NCBI GenBank assembly: GCA_016191555.1
Contig: JACPVX010000057.1
Coordinates: forward strand, 1-64,000
Direction: 5' to 3'
DNA length: 64,000 bases
Source of the DNA: Bacteroidota bacterium
Lineage (GTDB): Bacteria; Bacteroidota; Bacteroidia; Cytophagales; Cyclobacteriaceae
The translations under genes and the position numbers were made by a program. Shown here in pieces: positions 1 through 9,122 of the stretch. The notes under the pieces were generated by a model. The model ran no database searches, was not told the origin of the DNA, and saw only the letters and a list, made by a program, of their open reading frames with translations. Every line of letters starts with the position of its first letter. The stretch's first letter is position 1.

Positions 1-2
1 AA

Positions 3-488
3 GAGCAGCAAGTGTACTCATCCGGAGAAAGTTTATTGATCGGTCATTGGAAAGGTTGGAGAATATGCCCGCTTGTTTGCTACGACCTTCGCTTTCCGGT
101 ATGGAGCCGCAACCGCTGGAATCCATCCCTAAAAAAACTTTCGTACGATCTGCTGATTTATGTCGCCAACTGGCCGGTGGTTCGTGCCACTGCATGGGAG
201 ACCTTGTTGAAAGCAAGAGCTATTGAAAATCTGAGCTATGCGGTTGGTGTAAATCGCGTAGGGATTGATGGCAATGGTATTGAATACAATGGCCAGTCGT
301 CCATCATTGGTCCGAAAGGCGATCTTATTTTTACGGTGGAAGGAGTAGAATCTACTAAAACGATCGAGCTGAGTGCAAACGCACTACAAGCTTACCGCGA
401 TCGTTTCCCTGCGTTCTTAGATGCCGATGATTTTTCGATCGACTCGGAGGCATTTGAAGAGAAAGACTTCTTGCATGGCCTGAGTTAA
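3..488 (+). CDS. Nitrilase-family amidohydrolase (omega-amidase-like), 3' part
   Basis: The reading frame is open from the left edge of the window, so the N-terminus, which would hold the catalytic Glu and probably the Lys, is missing. The visible 161 or so codons contain the family nucleophile motif CPLVCYDLRFP (catalytic Cys in VCYD), followed by NWP and by KARAIENLSYAVGVNRVG, the usual C-terminal nitrilase strand-and-dimer segment. This arrangement fits the YafV/Nit2 omega-amidase branch, which hydrolyses alpha-ketoglutaramate or alpha-ketosuccinamate in the cytoplasm. The substrate is inferred from family resemblance only. The GTG at position 12 is an internal Val, not a start. The gene is followed by 167 bp of AT-rich spacer before purH. 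Confidence 0.85.
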   Translation, partial: EQQVYSSGESLLIGHWKGWRICPLVCYDLRFPVWSRNRWNPSLKKLSYDLLIYVANWPVVRATAWETLLKARAIENLSYAVGVNRVGIDGNGIEYNGQSSIIGPKGDLIFTVEGVESTKTIELSANALQAYRDRFPAFLDADDFSIDSEAFEEKDFLHGLS

Positions 489-655
489 TTTGAAAATTAA
501 TTGATTTGAAAATTTGAAAATGGATGGGGGATTTAATTCAACTTCGTTTTAAACTAAGTATTTTCAATACAATTACGCTTCTCACTAACTCCAATTCCAT
601 CTATTTCTCAAACCGATTTCCCAATTAACGAATCATCGAATTTTCAAATTAGCTT
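489..655. repeat. AT-rich spacer with iterated TTTGAAAAT motif
   Basis: This noncoding gap upstream of purH begins with several near-copies of TTTGAAAAT(T) around 490-522 and ends with the reverse complement form AATTTTCAAATT near 638-651, so its two ends can pair. No open frame of note crosses it. It probably carries the purH promoter, but no convincing TAnnTTTG box was picked out. The motif looks like low-complexity AT-rich spacer rather than a defined element. Confidence 0.4.
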
Positions 656-2179
656 ATGACCAAGAAAATTACCCGAGCACTGATATCCGTTTTTTACAAA
701 GACAACCTCGAACCGATCATTCACGCATTAGCGAAAAACAAAGTAGAGTTTGTCTCCACCGGAGGTACTCAGGAATTTATTGAAAAGCTCGGTTATCCGG
801 TAACACCCGTTGAACAACTTACGGGATATCCTTCCATCTTTGGCGGACGCGTGAAGACATTGCACCCGGCTGTGTTTGGAGGTATTCTCTTTCGCAGAGA
901 AGATGTCGGAGACTTGAAGCAAGCAGCTGAGTTTAAAATCGGCCCGTTGGATTTAGTGATTGTGGATTTGTATCCCTTTGAGGAAACCGTTGCAAAAGGA
1001 GGTTCGGAAGAAGATATTATTGAAAAGATTGACATCGGTGGAATTTCATTGATCCGCGCAGCGGCAAAAAATTTCAATGATGTGGTGATCGTTTCATCTC
1101 GCAATCAATACAGCGAGCTGCTCCAACTACTTGAAGCCAAAAACGGAGGGAGCGATTTGAGCGACCGCAAGCGATTTGCCGCAAAGGCTTTTGATGTTAC
1201 CTCGCATTACGACTCCGCCATCTTTCAATATTTTAACCAAGAGCAACAACTGCCTAGTTTTAAGAGCAGTGTGCAGACAGGCCAGGTTTTACGCTATGGA
1301 GAAAACCCTCACCAAAAGGGAGTTTACTTTGGCGACATGGAGGCGCTGTTCGAAAAGCTCAACGGTAAAGAACTTTCTTACAACAACTTGGTAGATGTAG
1401 ATGCAGCGGTGAATTTGGTGCAGGAGTTTGAAGGCGAAAAAGCATTTGTCATCATCAAACATACCAACGCCTGCGGGGTGGCTACTGGAAAATCGGTGAA
1501 GGAAGCATACCTGAAAGCGTTCGAAGCCGACACGCTCTCCGCATTTGGTGGTGTGCTGGCAACCAACCAGCCGATTGATTTGCAGGCTGCCGAAGAAATC
1601 AACAAACTGTTTTTTGAAATATTAATTGCACCTAGCTTTGATGCGAATGCACTGGAGCTACTGCGCTCGAAGAAGAATCGAATTTTGTTGAAACAAAAGC
1701 AACCGTTAAAAACAGCTAAGCAATTTAAAAACCTGTTGAATGGCGTGATTGAACAAGACGTGGATTTTAAAACCGATGCACGGGAAGATTTAAAGACAGT
1801 GACTAAAATAGCTCCAACCGAGCAGGAAGTGGCCGCGCTACTTTTCGCAAGCAAAGTTTGCAAGCACACCAAGTCCAATACTATTATTTTGGCTGTAGAT
1901 GGCCAAATGATTTCGAGTGGTGTAGGTCAGACCAGTCGAGTGGATGCGCTGAAGCAAGCCATTGAAAAGGCCGGATCGTTTGGATTGAGTTTGAAAGGAG
2001 CGGTGATGGCATCGGATGCGTTCTTTCCGTTTCCGGATTGCGTTGAGATTGCTTCACAACATGGCATCCGGGCGGTGATACAACCGGGTGGCTCGATTAA
2101 AGATCAAGACTCCATCGACTTTTGCGACCGACATGGAATGGCGATGGTCTTCACCGGGTTCAGACACTTTAAGCATTAA
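656..2179 (+). CDS. purH: Bifunctional AICAR transformylase / IMP cyclohydrolase
   Basis: This enzyme catalyses the last two steps of de novo IMP synthesis: formyl transfer from 10-formyl-THF to AICAR, then ring closure to IMP. The N-terminal MGS-like cyclohydrolase domain covers about residues 1-145 and shows VSTGGT (33-38) and GGRVKTLHP (63-71). The AICARFT domain follows, with RYGENPHQ (213-220), the catalytic pair Lys268-His269 in KHTNACG, and SAFGGV (295-300). At 507 residues it matches the family length. It ends in a hairpin terminator immediately after the stop codon, so it is probably transcribed on its own. guaB, the next enzyme on the GMP branch, lies about 27 kb away on the other strand. 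Confidence 0.97.
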   Translation: MTKKITRALISVFYKDNLEPIIHALAKNKVEFVSTGGTQEFIEKLGYPVTPVEQLTGYPSIFGGRVKTLHPAVFGGILFRREDVGDLKQAAEFKIGPLDLVIVDLYPFEETVAKGGSEEDIIEKIDIGGISLIRAAAKNFNDVVIVSSRNQYSELLQLLEAKNGGSDLSDRKRFAAKAFDVTSHYDSAIFQYFNQEQQLPSFKSSVQTGQVLRYGENPHQKGVYFGDMEALFEKLNGKELSYNNLVDVDAAVNLVQEFEGEKAFVIIKHTNACGVATGKSVKEAYLKAFEADTLSAFGGVLATNQPIDLQAAEEINKLFFEILIAPSFDANALELLRSKKNRILLKQKQPLKTAKQFKNLLNGVIEQDVDFKTDAREDLKTVTKIAPTEQEVAALLFASKVCKHTKSNTIILAVDGQMISSGVGQTSRVDALKQAIEKAGSFGLSLKGAVMASDAFFPFPDCVEIASQHGIRAVIQPGGSIKDQDSIDFCDRHGMAMVFTGFRHFKH

Positions 2180-2198
2180 AACGCATGTGCGTTTTTAA
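2176..2198 (+). terminator. Intrinsic terminator of purH
   Basis: The stem AAAACGCA / TGCGTTTT with a two-base TG loop starts within the purH stop codon, and the right arm runs into a TTTTT tract. The near-palindrome extends to TTAAAACGCA. It separates purH from the mre operon that starts about 80 bp downstream. Confidence 0.7.
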
Positions 2199-2215
2199 CG
2201 CAACTAGCTTTAAAA

Positions 2216-2241
2216 TTGACCGGATTATTTCTGTAATTTCG
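2216..2241 (+). promoter_or_regulatory. Possible promoter of the mre operon
   Basis: In the 99-bp gap between the purH terminator and mreB there is a TTG at 2216-2218 and TAATTTCG at 2234-2241. The second box differs by one base from the Bacteroidota -7 consensus TAnnTTTG. The 15-base spacing is shorter than the usual 17-23, so this is only a candidate. Confidence 0.3.
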
Positions 2242-2278
2242 TGCTTTGATAAACTTTACTTACTGCAGAAAAACATAA

Positions 2279-3304
2279 ATGGGACTTTTCGACTTTTTTA
2301 CACAAGACATTGCGATTGACCTTGGCACGGCCAATACGCTTATCATCCACAAAGACAAAGTTGTGGTAGACGAGCCCAGCATTATCGCCATCGATAAAAC
2401 CACCAACAAGGTGCTTGCCATCGGCCGCGAGGCGATGCAGATGCACGAAAAGACCCACGACAATATCAAAACCATTCGGCCATTGAAAGAAGGTGTGATT
2501 GCCGACTTCCACGCAGCCGAGATGATGATCCGCGGAATGATCAAATTGATCGACACCGGAAAAAAATTATTCCCGCCTTCGTTGCGCATGGTAATTTGTA
2601 TTCCTTCCGCCATCACGGAAGTTGAGAAGCGTGCCGTTCGCGACTCTGCCGAACACGCGAATGCCAAAGAGGTGTACATGATTCATGAACCAATCGCAGC
2701 GGCTATCGGAATTGGAATAGACATTGAACAGCCAATTGGAAATATGATTGTCGATATCGGTGGAGGTACAACCGATATTGCTGTCATCGCCTTGTCAGGC
2801 ATTGTGTGTGATCAGTCAATTCGTATTGCCGGAGATACGTTCAATAGAGATATTTTAGATTACATGCGCAGGCAGCATAACCTGTTGATTGGTGAGCGCT
2901 CAGCTGAACGTGTGAAAATTGAAGTAGGCTCGGCATTGACAGAATTAGATGACGGCCCTGATGACTATGAAATTAGAGGAAGAGATTTGATGACGGGTAT
3001 TCCCAAAACCATTAAGATTTCATATTCAGAAGTAGCCTTTGCGTTGGATAAATCTATTTCAAAATTGGAAGAAGCGGTGCTGAAGGCATTAGAACTTTCT
3101 CCTCCCGAACTTTCTGCCGACATCTATGAGCAAGGAATTTACCTGACAGGTGGTGGTGCGATGCTTCGTGGTTTGGATAAACGCTTGTCGTTGAAAACAA
3201 AGTTGCCCATTCATGTTGCCGATGATCCACTTCGTGCCGTAGTTCGTGGCACTGGTGCAGCTCTTAAAAATTTAAACCACTATCGAAAAGTATTGATGAC
3301 CTAG
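2279..3304 (+). CDS. mreB: Rod shape-determining actin homologue MreB
   Basis: This cytoplasmic bacterial actin forms membrane-associated filaments that guide the elongation peptidoglycan machinery. The start MGLFDFFTQDIAIDLGTANT holds a short amphipathic N-terminus followed by the phosphate-1 loop DLGTAN. The phosphate-2 loop is IVDIGGGTTDIAVI and the adenosine motif is YLTGGGAML. Its 341 residues are the usual length. It is the first gene of a five-gene operon with the canonical order mreB-mreC-mreD-PBP2-rodA, and mreC begins three bases after its stop. Confidence 0.97.
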   Translation: MGLFDFFTQDIAIDLGTANTLIIHKDKVVVDEPSIIAIDKTTNKVLAIGREAMQMHEKTHDNIKTIRPLKEGVIADFHAAEMMIRGMIKLIDTGKKLFPPSLRMVICIPSAITEVEKRAVRDSAEHANAKEVYMIHEPIAAAIGIGIDIEQPIGNMIVDIGGGTTDIAVIALSGIVCDQSIRIAGDTFNRDILDYMRRQHNLLIGERSAERVKIEVGSALTELDDGPDDYEIRGRDLMTGIPKTIKISYSEVAFALDKSISKLEEAVLKALELSPPELSADIYEQGIYLTGGGAMLRGLDKRLSLKTKLPIHVADDPLRAVVRGTGAALKNLNHYRKVLMT

Positions 3305-3307
3305 TCG

Positions 3308-4147
3308 ATGGAGCGGCTCTTCAAATTCGTTTACAAGTACAGGGCATTCTTCACATTTCTTTTACTGGAGTTATTTTGTGCATGGTTAGTAGTAGAGAAT
3401 AACCAATACCAGAGTACGCGCTATTTTAACAGCTCCAATCAAATAGCTGCCAACATCATCAGCACATCGCAAAGTATAAAAGAGTATTTTTCGCTCCGCG
3501 ATATTAACACCCAGTTGGCCAATGAGAACGCATCGCTTCGTAAGAAACTTGATGATCGCAATCAGGTAATTGAAGAAATCGGTTTGTCGCAACTCAAAAA
3601 TGTGGCCATTGTCAACCGGTTTGAGTACATCAGCGCAAAGGTTATCAACAACTCTACGAGCCAGTATAAAAATTTCATCACCATCAATAAAGGGATCGAC
3701 AGCGGATTACAACCCGGCATGGCGGTCATCAGCGTGCAGGGAGCTATCGGAAAAGTAAAGTCAGTTTCAAGCCATCATTCCGTTTTGATATCGTTGTTGA
3801 ATATCGATGATCAGGTTTCGAGTAAAATAAAACGAACAGGTCATTTCGGAACCGTGCAATGGGATGGCACTGATCCACGTGTGATTGACTTGCGGTATAT
3901 TCCAAGGCATGTAAGCCCACTTGTAGGAGATACAATTGTTACCTCCGGCTACAATGCAGTGTTTCCCGAAGGGATTTTGATCGGTATAATTAAAGAAGTT
4001 AAATTGAGTGAAGAGTCTCCTTTCCATCAAATCAAAGTGGAGCTGTCGCAGGATTTTGGTAAACTAGCTTTTGTGGAAGTAGTGAAGAGTAACTTAAAGG
4101 CAGAGCAGGATTCAGTAGAAGTAATCACAAAAGGAATACAGAAATGA
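3308..4147 (+). CDS. mreC: Rod shape-determining protein MreC
   Basis: A short cytoplasmic N-terminus and one membrane helix (about residues 12-30) are followed by a coiled coil (about 55-85, rich in LANENASLRKKLDDRN) and a periplasmic double beta-barrel region containing NKGIDSGLQPGMAVIS. MreC bridges MreB, PBP2 and RodA in the elongasome. At 279 residues it is normal for Bacteroidota. Its last codons overlap mreD by four bases (ATGA), which suggests coupled translation. Confidence 0.95.
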   Translation: MERLFKFVYKYRAFFTFLLLELFCAWLVVENNQYQSTRYFNSSNQIAANIISTSQSIKEYFSLRDINTQLANENASLRKKLDDRNQVIEEIGLSQLKNVAIVNRFEYISAKVINNSTSQYKNFITINKGIDSGLQPGMAVISVQGAIGKVKSVSSHHSVLISLLNIDDQVSSKIKRTGHFGTVQWDGTDPRVIDLRYIPRHVSPLVGDTIVTSGYNAVFPEGILIGIIKEVKLSEESPFHQIKVELSQDFGKLAFVEVVKSNLKAEQDSVEVITKGIQK

Positions 4148-4656
4148 GTAAGTCGGGTATCATTCACTTTTTCCTATTCTTTGTTTATGCAATAGCGCAA
4201 GTGCTTCTGTTGAAGAATTTGGTGTTGTTCAACACAGCCTTTTGTTTTCTTTACGTAGTCTTTATTCTTCTCTTGCCTGTCGAAACCAATAACCTCTTAC
4301 TGATGCTTGCTGGTTTTCTACTGGGCTTTACGATTGATATTTTTTATGATAGTCTGGGTTTACACGCGATGGCTCTAGTAGTGGTAGCATACTTGCGAAA
4401 CTATTGGTTAGGCGTAATTACACCACAGGGCGGATATGATTCAGGCTTGCCACCTACATTGGCATCCAATGGTTTGCAATGGTTTTTGATTTACGCCATC
4501 CCTCTTTTATTTGTTCATCACTTTGTATTGTTCTTTACGGAGGCGGCCGGATTTTCGCGATTTGGATTTACACTACTTAAAGTGGTGATGAGCTTACTAT
4601 TTACTCTTTCTGTGGTTTTAATCTTGCAATACTTTTCACTTGAAAGAAGACGATGA
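4144..4656 (+). CDS. mreD: Rod shape-determining protein MreD
   Basis: This small, very hydrophobic integral membrane protein of 170 residues has about five predicted helices. It is recognised mainly by its position between mreC and PBP2 and by the pattern of a helix pair followed by GFLLGFTIDIFYDSLGLHA, typical of MreD. It belongs to the elongasome; its biochemical role is not established. It overlaps both neighbours by ATGA junctions. Confidence 0.9.
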   Translation: MSKSGIIHFFLFFVYAIAQVLLLKNLVLFNTAFCFLYVVFILLLPVETNNLLLMLAGFLLGFTIDIFYDSLGLHAMALVVVAYLRNYWLGVITPQGGYDSGLPPTLASNGLQWFLIYAIPLLFVHHFVLFFTEAAGFSRFGFTLLKVVMSLLFTLSVVLILQYFSLERRR

Positions 4657-6476
4657 ACGAAGGTAGGAGGGAAATACTGCAATTGGTGTTTGTATTGGTG
4701 GGTGTTATCTTCCTGATTAAACTATTTTTTATTCAAGTTCTGGATAATAAATATGCTGAACTGGCTGATAGCAACGCGATCTTACGACAAGTAGAATATC
4801 CTTTTCGGGGATTGATCAGCGACCGGAATGGAAAACTGATTGTCTACAACACACCCGAGTACGATGTCACGGTTATTCTGAAAGATGTAAAGAATTTTGA
4901 TTCTACTCGCTTTTGCGAAGTTTTTCAGATATCCAGAGAAGAGTTGCGCAAGCGTTTTAAAGAAATGAAGGCACGCAAAGAGTTTTCAGTTGTGAAGCCT
5001 ACTCTTTTTATTGACCAACTTTCGAATGAAGATTTTGCTAAAGTGCAAGATCGATTGGATGAATTCCCCGGATTTTACATTGAAGCCAGAACGACACGCG
5101 CTTACACCACAAAAGCATTAGCCAATGCACTTGGTTATGTCAGCGAAATCAGCAAAGACAAACTGACCAACGATAAAGATAAAATTTACCGACAAGGTGA
5201 TTACATTGGCCAAAGCGGCATTGAGTCTTTTTACGAAGAACAACTACGTGGCAAACGGGGAGTTCGATTTAAGTTGCGTAATGTAAAAGGCGTGGAGAAG
5301 GGCTCGTTCAAGAACGGAGCATATGATACGCTTTCAATTCCTGGCCAGGATTTAATTGCTTCTATCGATTTGGATCTTCAGCAGTATGGTGAAATGCTGA
5401 TGCGTGGAAAATCAGGAAGCATAGCTGCTATTGAACCTTCAACAGGAGAAGTTTTGGCACTTGTCTCAGGGCCATCGTATGATCCGACATTGCTTACAGG
5501 CAAAAATTACAGTTCAAATTTTATGTTGATCAGCAATGATTCGATGAAGCCTTTATTCAATCGTCCGCTGATGGCACAATATCGCCCCGGATCTATTTTC
5601 AAAATCGCCCAAGCAATGTCTGCCCTGCAGGAAGGTGTGATCACTCCTGAAACTCGGTTTCGATGCGACAAGTCTTTGATCGGCTGTCATGCGGGTCACG
5701 ACAATCAGGATTTGCGCGGTGCTATTGCGAACTCATGTAACCCTTATTTTTTTAATGTGCTGCGTAAAATGTTGAACAAGAATGTTTCAAGTTCGCCTTT
5801 CGAAGATACACGCATTGGGCTTAAGGAATGGAACAAGCACATTCATAGTTTTGGCTTTGGAAAAAATTTAGGAATCGATTTACCCAATGAGAAGGATGGT
5901 TTGATTCCTACTCCTGAATATTATGATCGTGCGTACAACAATAGGCCATGGAAATTTTCGAATATTTATTCGATAGCCATTGGGGAAGGAGAAAATTTAG
6001 TGGTTCCCATTCAAATGGCCAACTTTGCGGCAACGATTGCCAATCGCGGCTACTACTACATACCACATTTAATTAAGTCGGTGGGAAAAGATAATAAACC
6101 ACTTCCACAATACACTGAGCGACATTATACTACTATTGACTCAGCTTACTTTCGAGTTGCTGTAGATGCTATGCAACAAGTGGTTGATTTCGGCACCGGT
6201 CAGTACCGTGCACATCTGGCCGATGTAGTAGTTTGTGGCAAAACAGGAACCGTTCAAAACGACCCACTGCCCGCTCACTCGGTGTTTATAGCATTTGCTC
6301 CTCGCGATAATCCAAAAATTGCAATTGCAGTTTATGTCGAAGACGCAGGGCAAGGTGCGCGCGCGGCAGCGTCTATTGCGAGCTTAATGATTGAGAAGTA
6401 TTTGTATGGAAAAACAAAACGTCAGTTCATTGAAGATTACGTATTGGCTGGCAAATTTTTAGATAAGGTTCAATGA
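4653..6476 (+). CDS. mrdA: Penicillin-binding protein 2 (elongation transpeptidase)
   Basis: This monofunctional class B PBP cross-links peptidoglycan during side-wall growth and is activated by RodA/MreC. A membrane anchor lies at residues 9-29, a dimerisation/pedestal region at about 45-230, and the transpeptidase domain after 255. The catalytic motifs are Ser314-xx-Lys317 (SIFK), Ser361-Cys-Asn363, and Lys530-Thr-Gly-Thr533. Its 607 residues are in family range. A small insertion with CDKSLIGCHAGH lies between the first two motifs and contributes two nearby Cys residues that might form a disulphide (inference). It is coupled to mreD and rodA by ATGA overlaps. Confidence 0.96.
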   Translation: MNEGRREILQLVFVLVGVIFLIKLFFIQVLDNKYAELADSNAILRQVEYPFRGLISDRNGKLIVYNTPEYDVTVILKDVKNFDSTRFCEVFQISREELRKRFKEMKARKEFSVVKPTLFIDQLSNEDFAKVQDRLDEFPGFYIEARTTRAYTTKALANALGYVSEISKDKLTNDKDKIYRQGDYIGQSGIESFYEEQLRGKRGVRFKLRNVKGVEKGSFKNGAYDTLSIPGQDLIASIDLDLQQYGEMLMRGKSGSIAAIEPSTGEVLALVSGPSYDPTLLTGKNYSSNFMLISNDSMKPLFNRPLMAQYRPGSIFKIAQAMSALQEGVITPETRFRCDKSLIGCHAGHDNQDLRGAIANSCNPYFFNVLRKMLNKNVSSSPFEDTRIGLKEWNKHIHSFGFGKNLGIDLPNEKDGLIPTPEYYDRAYNNRPWKFSNIYSIAIGEGENLVVPIQMANFAATIANRGYYYIPHLIKSVGKDNKPLPQYTERHYTTIDSAYFRVAVDAMQQVVDFGTGQYRAHLADVVVCGKTGTVQNDPLPAHSVFIAFAPRDNPKIAIAVYVEDAGQGARAAASIASLMIEKYLYGKTKRQFIEDYVLAGKFLDKVQ

Positions 6477-7747
6477 GGCGTGATGACGACATAAGCGGAA
6501 GTTTAGATTGGACAACCATATTTTTGTTCATGGCCTTGGTCGTACTGGGCTGGCTCAACATATTCGCTGCCATCTATGACGAAACAGCCAATCAAACAAT
6601 TTGGGATTTATCGCTTAGTTCAGGTAGACAACTAATGTTTATCGCGGCATCGGCAGTAATTGTACTCGCAATCATTATTATTGACATGCGGTTTTACGAA
6701 ACATTTGCGTATGTTTTTTATGGGCTAATTTTGATCGCGCTGTTCATGGTACCTTTGATTGGCAAAGAAGTAGGTGGTAACAAAGCATGGATCGGCATCG
6801 GTTCATTTGGTGTACAGCCGTCCGAGTTTGCGAAATTCATTACTGCATTGGCCGTTGCCAAATACATTGGCTCGGTAGGTTTTCGAATGGATAACCTGCG
6901 CAATCAAGCAGTTCTTTTTGCATTGATTGGAGTGCCCATTATTTTGATTCAATTGCAGAAAGATACGGGTACCGCATTGGTATTTACTTCTTTTATATTG
7001 GTATTCTACCGCGAAGGCATGTCTCCGTTCATTTTGATTGTGGGCATATGCGCGGCAACTATTTTTATTCTTACGCTACTGGTGCCCAACCAACTTTATT
7101 TGCACGGAACAATCTTCGCGGTATTACTCTTTCTAATTTATATCGGTAAGAAAAAATTTAAGCGAATAGCAGTGCTCGCCATCGGTGCGCTCTTGATTAG
7201 TGGTGTGATTGAAAGTGTCGATTATGCGGTGAATAACGTTTTAAAAAAGCACCAGAGAGATCGGGTGATGGTATTGATCAACCCAGATATTGATCCGCTG
7301 GGAGTAGGTTGGAATGTAACGCAATCTAAAATAGCGATTGGCAGTGGCGGTTTTTTTGGCAAAGGATTTTTGAAAGGCACACAAACAAAATTTGATTTTG
7401 TACCGAAACAAAGCACCGATTTTATTTTTTGTACGATAGGCGAGGAGTTCGGTTGGATTGGAAGTCTCATAGTGGTTGCCTTATTTATAGCTCTTATGCT
7501 ACGAGTGATTTATTTAGCTGAGCGACAGAAGAGTAGGTTTGCGCGATCGTATGGGTACAGCGTGGCGTGCATTTTGTTTTTCCACTTTGTGATTAATATA
7601 GGGATGACCATCGGCTTGTTTCCTGTGATCGGAATTCCATTACCCTTTTTCAGTTATGGAGGCTCTTCCTTGTGGGGATTTACGATCCTACTGTTTATCC
7701 TTTTAAAACTAGATGCACATCGGGGAGAAGTACTTCAAAGGATATAG
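6473..7747 (+). CDS. rodA: SEDS glycosyltransferase RodA
   Basis: This polytopic membrane protein has about ten helices and 424 residues. It polymerises lipid II glycan strands for lateral wall synthesis together with PBP2. Recognisable SEDS features are GKEVGGNKAWIGIG followed by QPSEFAKF, QKDTGTALVF, and the terminal IGLFPVIGIPLPFFSYGGSS signature. A long loop at about 230-310 includes GVGWNVTQSKIAIGSGG. It is the last gene of the mre operon, and its stop is only five bases from the stop of the convergent downstream gene. Confidence 0.95.
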   Translation: MRRDDDISGSLDWTTIFLFMALVVLGWLNIFAAIYDETANQTIWDLSLSSGRQLMFIAASAVIVLAIIIIDMRFYETFAYVFYGLILIALFMVPLIGKEVGGNKAWIGIGSFGVQPSEFAKFITALAVAKYIGSVGFRMDNLRNQAVLFALIGVPIILIQLQKDTGTALVFTSFILVFYREGMSPFILIVGICAATIFILTLLVPNQLYLHGTIFAVLLFLIYIGKKKFKRIAVLAIGALLISGVIESVDYAVNNVLKKHQRDRVMVLINPDIDPLGVGWNVTQSKIAIGSGGFFGKGFLKGTQTKFDFVPKQSTDFIFCTIGEEFGWIGSLIVVALFIALMLRVIYLAERQKSRFARSYGYSVACILFFHFVINIGMTIGLFPVIGIPLPFFSYGGSSLWGFTILLFILLKLDAHRGEVLQRI

Positions 7748-7752
7748 GTTTA

Positions 7753-8724
7753 TCAGCTAAATCTTTTTTCCAACACTTCTAAAAATTCTTCATACTCTTC
7801 GCTGTCGCGATCCCAATCCAAATAATGATCGCCTAAAAAAGCAAGTGCATGGTTAAGGGTTTCAAAAGAGTCCAAACGATCTATTGTTTCAGAGAAAATC
7901 TCAAAATCACCTTTAAAAAGAATTTTGGTGAACATGAATTTTTGATTGATGGTGAGGCTGTCTTTTAATTTGACTGTTTTCTGACGCGCCAGATTCTCTG
8001 CCAATGTTGGTTTAATTTCTTTCGCAGCTGGTTCGCTAATTGCCTTGATAGGTTCTGTTTTTTTAATTTCAGGCGGCTTCACCACCGAGCGCACTTCAAA
8101 AAGCTTGTCAACCCGTAGCGGCACAAGTTTTGAAAATTGACCCAGATAGCCTTCAAAATCTTCTGGTGTAAAATTTACCTCTTCCAAAATAGAGTCGAGC
8201 ATACCAAATGCTTCATTTCCGGTAAGCACATCGATTTTTTGCTCTTCCAACTTTGCCACGAGCCGCTCAAGTGGCGCCTGATTAATTCTCAAATACTTAA
8301 CCTCGCCTTTCAGATATTCGGTTTTTAAATAGCCCTTTCCATACCGATCTAGCGTTTCGGAATAGAAATCATAAGGAGCCATGATTAAATAGATCGTTTT
8401 CGTGATTGCCGTTTCGAGTAAAGGCACAAAATCCTTGCGACTAACAGCAATGTAATTGGAAAGCGTGTTTTGATATTGCACCAATGCCTCCTTGACGGCC
8501 GCAGCTTGGTAGTCAAAATAAGGGCTTTTTAATTTTTCCGATTCCTGCTTCCAAGCATGCATCAACTCGCGAATGATAAACATGTTTACCTGCTTAATCT
8601 CGCAAAGGGTGAGAATTTCCGGGCCGCTGATCGTTTCTTTTTTACTAAAGAAGTGATCGGCTAATTTAGAAGCATAATGCTCGCTATATTGTCCGATTGC
8701 TTGTGAGCTTATTTTTTCGTCCAT
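7753..8724 (-). CDS. Uncharacterised cytoplasmic protein, Bacteroidota-type
   Basis: I do not recognise a named family. The 323-residue protein has no signal peptide or membrane helix and is mostly charged and predicted helical. A Pro/Lys/Glu-rich linker at about residues 215-245 (PPEIKKTEPIKAISEPAAKE) separates an N-terminal helical part from a compact C-terminal module with INQKFMFTKILFKGD and YLDWDRDSEEYEEFLEVLEKRF. From memory, similar C-terminal modules (NDKFLF..LF.GD) recur at the ends of other Bacteroidota hypothetical proteins, which would make it a small interaction module. It is convergent with rodA and divergent from the ferredoxin gene across a 27-bp gap. Confidence 0.75.
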   Translation of the reverse strand: MDEKISSQAIGQYSEHYASKLADHFFSKKETISGPEILTLCEIKQVNMFIIRELMHAWKQESEKLKSPYFDYQAAAVKEALVQYQNTLSNYIAVSRKDFVPLLETAITKTIYLIMAPYDFYSETLDRYGKGYLKTEYLKGEVKYLRINQAPLERLVAKLEEQKIDVLTGNEAFGMLDSILEEVNFTPEDFEGYLGQFSKLVPLRVDKLFEVRSVVKPPEIKKTEPIKAISEPAAKEIKPTLAENLARQKTVKLKDSLTINQKFMFTKILFKGDFEIFSETIDRLDSFETLNHALAFLGDHYLDWDRDSEEYEEFLEVLEKRFS

Positions 8725-8751
8725 AAATATTGATCAAGGTGCGTTCTAAAG

Positions 8752-9075
8752 ATGGCAAAGATAGTAATTGAAAACCTGAGTGGAAAAGTGGTAAATATTC
8801 ATCCACAATCTCGTTCAATTTTAGCTGCTCTCCAAGGCGAGCGGGTAGACTGGATGCACGCCTGCGGAGGCAAAGGGCGATGTACTACCTGCAAACTGAT
8901 TATTGTTGAAGGCCATGACCTACTTTCTGAAAGAACGGCCGCTGAGATGCGTTATTATCAAGAGGGAAAATTGTTGGATAACGAACGCCTGGCATGCCAG
9001 GCCATAGCCTTGGGTGATTTGGTGGTGCGAGTACCGCCAGAGAGCAAGTTGCCCCATCTCAAGTATGATTTTTGA
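8752..9075 (+). CDS. 2Fe-2S ferredoxin
   Basis: This 107-residue plant/adrenodoxin-fold ferredoxin has cluster ligands Cys38, Cys44, Cys47 and Cys82, spaced CGGKGRCTTC plus a distal Cys in LACQA. It has no signal peptide, so it should be a cytoplasmic single-electron carrier. The redox partner cannot be told from the neighbourhood, since thymidine kinase and recO follow it. The promoter must overlap the start of the divergent upstream gene, as the gap is only 27 bp. Confidence 0.92.
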   Translation: MAKIVIENLSGKVVNIHPQSRSILAALQGERVDWMHACGGKGRCTTCKLIIVEGHDLLSERTAAEMRYYQEGKLLDNERLACQAIALGDLVVRVPPESKLPHLKYDF

Positions 9076-9111
9076 TTTTTTAGTAACCCTGTTCAAGTTC
9101 CGGCTAATTTT

Positions 9112-9118
9112 TACCTTG
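9112..9118 (+). promoter_or_regulatory. Possible -7 box upstream of tdk
   Basis: TACCTTG followed by CA lies four bases before the tdk start codon. It resembles the Bacteroidota TAnnTTTG box with one T missing. If used, transcription would start at or very near the ATG. Confidence 0.3.
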
Positions 9119-9122
9119 CAGT

